This document shows, one piece after another, positions 6,090 through 8,427 of a stretch of DNA of 8,427 nucleotides. Below the pieces are notes generated by a model. The model was not told where the DNA came from. It was given only the letters and a program-made list of their open reading frames with translations, and searched no databases. Every line of letters begins with the position of its first letter. The stretch's first letter is position 1. Where the stretch lies: positions 1 to 8,427 of the forward strand of contig JALHLL010000158.1 of the NCBI GenBank assembly GCA_022844575.1, given 5' to 3'. A program made the translations under genes and the position numbers. This DNA is from a bacterium (GTDB lineage Bacteria > Bacteroidota > Ignavibacteria > Kapaibacteriales > UBA961).

Positions 6090-6986
6090 ATGAATTATGT
6101 TCCCATTGTAAGGATGCTTCGTGCTGTTCTTATAACAGTCATTATGCTTGTTTGTGGTTCCGCGATAATGTATGCCGCCGATACCACCATTGTTCTTAAA
6201 GTTTTCCATTTTGATGGTGATTGTTTGCCCGATACCTTAGTGGGTATTCGCATGCAATCCGGTCGTAAAGTGCATATAACGCCTACTTCCATAAAATGGG
6301 GTTGGGGATATTGTACCATAGAAGAAAACGGTATCCGGCGTGAAGTACCAAGTACCGGATTTAGGGAAACGGCATTACGTTTTCCGCAATGGAACAAACT
6401 TTCCATACTGTGTTTTCATGATAATCTAAGTAATGATAAAGTACAAGACCTTGTTTTCAATATTCGTGGAAAAAGAGATGAAACTGCCGATACAGGACGT
6501 TTTATTGTCATTTTCGGGCAGGCAGTACTAAAACAAATACCCGTTATTGACATTGCCTTGATAGACACAAATAGCTCTATACCCTTTATTACAAGGGAAT
6601 TACGTAAAGGTGAGAATCTTTCCAATCCGCAGAAACATGATTTATCGGGTGGAACAATGTGGGCTATCAATCCTTTTGATATTACGATTAAAGCGACCGA
6701 TGAACAATTTACCAAAAGAACGGAATCCGATTTTAGGATAGTACCCAACCCTGCTTCAACTTATACGGAAATAGAATCATTAAAGAATGTGCCTGCCGGT
6801 ATGTATGAAATTGAACTCTATGACGGAAATGCCCGCAGATTGATAAGAAAGAGCATTACGCTTGCACAAGCGGGCGATGTGAGAAGTCGTTTGGATTTGC
6901 ATACCCTTTCTTCGGGATATTATACGGTAAGAGTATTTTCGGGCGGGCAAGAAGTTGCCGACCTTCTTTTTATGATTATTCGATAA
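6090..6986 (+). CDS. Secreted protein with T9SS type A sorting domain, function unknown
   Basis: A 298-residue exported protein. Residues 1-30 form a signal peptide: arginines at 8 and 11, hydrophobic core AVLITVIMLVCGSAIM, cleavage near Ala29/Ala30. The mature part opens with two Asp-rich loops, FHFDGDCLPDTLVG (39-52) and DNLSNDKVQDLVF (111-123), which recall the D-x-(D/N)-G-D-x-x-D calcium-binding type loops of FG-GAP/VCBS-like repeats; the spacing is not canonical in the second. Residues 215-298 (FRIVPNPAS, then YEIELYDGNARRL, LDLHTLSSGYYTVRV) are a clear type A C-terminal sorting domain, which directs proteins across the outer membrane by the type IX system and is normally removed. AGGTG at 6081-6085 precedes the ATG. 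The next gene begins 15 bp downstream, so the two are probably one operon. No enzymatic motif is seen; a surface-exposed or released structural/adhesive role is a guess. Confidence 0.85.
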   Translation: MNYVPIVRMLRAVLITVIMLVCGSAIMYAADTTIVLKVFHFDGDCLPDTLVGIRMQSGRKVHITPTSIKWGWGYCTIEENGIRREVPSTGFRETALRFPQWNKLSILCFHDNLSNDKVQDLVFNIRGKRDETADTGRFIVIFGQAVLKQIPVIDIALIDTNSSIPFITRELRKGENLSNPQKHDLSGGTMWAINPFDITIKATDEQFTKRTESDFRIVPNPASTYTEIESLKNVPAGMYEIELYDGNARRLIRKSITLAQAGDVRSRLDLHTLSSGYYTVRVFSGGQEVADLLFMIIR

Positions 6987-6988
6987 GG

Positions 6989-6995
6989 AAGGAGG
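6989..6995 (+). promoter_or_regulatory. Very strong Shine-Dalgarno site for the downstream secreted protein
   Basis: AAGGAGG is a full anti-16S match, six bases before ATG 7002 and starting two bases after the preceding stop codon. It fixes the start of the downstream gene and stands out because ispG, upstream, has no such site. Confidence 0.8.
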
Positions 6996-7001
6996 TATAA
7001 A

Positions 7002-8427
7002 ATGAAAACTACAATCAACTTTTTGTTTCGCGGCTTTGTTTTGTTTCTGTTGCTATCTGCTTCGTTTGTAACGATATATGCACAACAAACGGATGACGGT
7101 TTTAATACCGGTGAGGCGGCAAGAGTAGGAAAAGGAAGCGGTATGGGTGGAGGACTTTCAATCTCCCCTATCAGTTGTGATGTAAATTTTACATATCCGA
7201 TTTCTACCCATACGGTAGATGGTTATCCCGTGAATGTATCGCTTAATTATTGCGGTTCGGTTTCCATGACCGCGTATGGTGAGTTTGATAAATGCACAAA
7301 TACATATCCCTCCATCAGCAAAGTGCATCCGGCTTGGTTATTGGATGTGAACGGTTTTGCCATGCAGGCATTCAGTTCCGTTTTGGGATATCAATCCACA
7401 GCTATAAATAAAAACACCTCAAGTCTGGATGAACAGCAATATTCATGGACATTGGATGGTTATGATATCTGTAATCGGCTTTTATCTTTTTTACCTTGGA
7501 CTGCAGGACCTTGTCCGCCGACACCGCCTTCCAATATCGGTGATCATCGCCCGAATCGTGATTTTATAAAAATATTGCGCGGTGACGGTTCGATACTGGA
7601 ACTAAGAAATAAAGATAAGATTAATTTGGGCGATAGTATTTCGCGTCCCGGATGGATGACCGGTATTTATTATCCTCACGGCATTAATGAAAAAGGGTAT
7701 GCTACCGTAGAATTTGATTCCGTTACATATTTTCCTTCTTATTTAAAGCAGTTGGTACTGGATTCTATTGATTGGCATATTGTGTTGGAATGGTATCCGC
7801 GTATAATGCGTTATTATCCGGGTGACGGTTTGGAATATGTCTTCCGTGAGTTTGTAACACCACATGATTTTTCTCAATATGCTTCTCCATTTTATGATAC
7901 ACGCGGATGTTTCCCGACCATCTTCTACTTGGAAGAAATTAATTCCGATACAAGAACCTTACTTTCCTTTAAACGCTCCAAACATACATATTCCGATCCC
8001 GCGGATTTGCATAGTGTGGGTAGAGCATTGTTGACCGAATTTGACGGACATAGAATTACATACGGAAATACCTATGCAACCATCGAGGCATTGGGCAGAA
8101 CGATTAAATTGAAGTACAATGGTGCAATGTCACATTCAGGCGATGCCGATGATTTTGCGGATAGCACCTTAAGTACACAAATAGCAGGACAAGGTGAACA
8201 ACGTTTTATCTATGGTCCTCCCGGGGGTGATTTTTCCTCCATAGCTCTTATTAAAGAAATTATTGCACCCGATAATAGCGTAACAAAATTTACCTATAAT
8301 TATAAGTATTCCACATACGATAATTTGGAAATCCCGTGGACATTTCTCCGTGATTGTAAAATAGAATGGTGGCGTTTGAGTAAGATTGCCACGATGAACG
8401 GCTCCGTTACCATCAATTATCTTTCCG
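7002..8427 (+). CDS. Large secreted protein, possibly RHS/YD-repeat-like surface protein; 3' end beyond window
   Basis: Open from ATG 7002 to the last base (475 codons plus one base), so the C-terminus is unseen. Residues 1-27 are a signal peptide (Lys2, Arg10, core FVLFLLLSASFVTI, cleavage after IYA). A Gly-rich stretch (about 43-51) leads into SISPISCDVNFTYPI and VDGYPVNVSLNYCGSV (53-96), then PAWLLDVNGFAMQAF. This order (short exported leader, an opening strand block with 'VNVSLNY', a statement-like block ending in 'W-L-VNGF') recalls the N-terminal lead-in of Bacteroidota RHS/YD-repeat and SpvB-like surface proteins. Near the end, residues 398-434 (GEQRFIYGPPGG to SVTKFTYNY) resemble the 'I--P-G--T-F-Y-Y' units that precede YD repeats. 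Several cysteines are spread through the visible part. No catalytic motif is recognised. It starts 15 bp after the T9SS-sorted gene behind a strong Shine-Dalgarno site. Being a real gene is near certain; the family suggestion is tentative. Confidence 0.85.
   Translation, partial: MKTTINFLFRGFVLFLLLSASFVTIYAQQTDDGFNTGEAARVGKGSGMGGGLSISPISCDVNFTYPISTHTVDGYPVNVSLNYCGSVSMTAYGEFDKCTNTYPSISKVHPAWLLDVNGFAMQAFSSVLGYQSTAINKNTSSLDEQQYSWTLDGYDICNRLLSFLPWTAGPCPPTPPSNIGDHRPNRDFIKILRGDGSILELRNKDKINLGDSISRPGWMTGIYYPHGINEKGYATVEFDSVTYFPSYLKQLVLDSIDWHIVLEWYPRIMRYYPGDGLEYVFREFVTPHDFSQYASPFYDTRGCFPTIFYLEEINSDTRTLLSFKRSKHTYSDPADLHSVGRALLTEFDGHRITYGNTYATIEALGRTIKLKYNGAMSHSGDADDFADSTLSTQIAGQGEQRFIYGPPGGDFSSIALIKEIIAPDNSVTKFTYNYKYSTYDNLEIPWTFLRDCKIEWWRLSKIATMNGSVTINYLS

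Noticed and set aside
5808..6209. 133-codon open frame on the minus strand
   Set aside because: Asn/Lys/His-rich low-complexity translation without family features, and it runs antisense through the signal peptide of the convincing gene at 6090.
6416..6748. 110-codon minus-strand frame inside the T9SS cargo gene
   Set aside because: The + strand frame has a signal peptide, a sorting domain and operon context; the antisense frame has none.

Overview
The window reads as chromosomal DNA from a member of the Bacteroidota/Chlorobi (FCB) group. Four things point there: a C-terminal type A sorting domain of the type IX secretion system (T9SS), a long-form IspG of 645 residues, a rhomboid protease with the small C-terminal domain seen in Bacteroidota rhomboids, and two sites upstream of an integrase relic that fit the Bacteroidota promoter pattern (TTTG, about 19 bp, TAnnTTTG). 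The genus cannot be named from this sequence. Some genes have a clear Shine-Dalgarno site and others have none.

Left part (1-4957), housekeeping, all on the + strand: the 3' end of glmS (amino sugar synthesis), pgk (glycolysis), a rhomboid intramembrane serine protease, and ispG (penultimate step of the MEP isoprenoid pathway). The gaps are 54 to 83 bp with no strong terminator, so partial co-transcription is plausible. The products do not share a pathway. All four look intact and conserved, apart from glmS being cut by the window edge.

Middle part (4958-6089), about 1.1 kb without an intact gene: a short palindromic element right after ispG, a nested dyad with direct repeats, two promoter-like sites, and then the decayed 5' part of a tyrosine recombinase. 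The relic keeps a recognisable Arm DNA-binding domain but has a frameshift at a run of nine A near its start, a second frame change after the Arm region, and in-frame stops further on. The last 330 bp are AT-rich, partly G/T-skewed, and hold one arm of a 12-bp inverted repeat whose other arm lies in the relic. This looks like the scar of a mobile element at the edge of the conserved block.

Right part (6090-8427), a probable two-gene exported-protein operon: a 298-residue protein with a signal peptide, two Asp-rich loops and a T9SS type A sorting domain, then after 15 bp and a very strong Shine-Dalgarno site a large secreted protein (475 codons visible, running off the window) whose layout recalls the N-terminal part of RHS/YD-repeat surface proteins. 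Neither can be given a precise function. This pair is the part of the window most likely to hold something undescribed.
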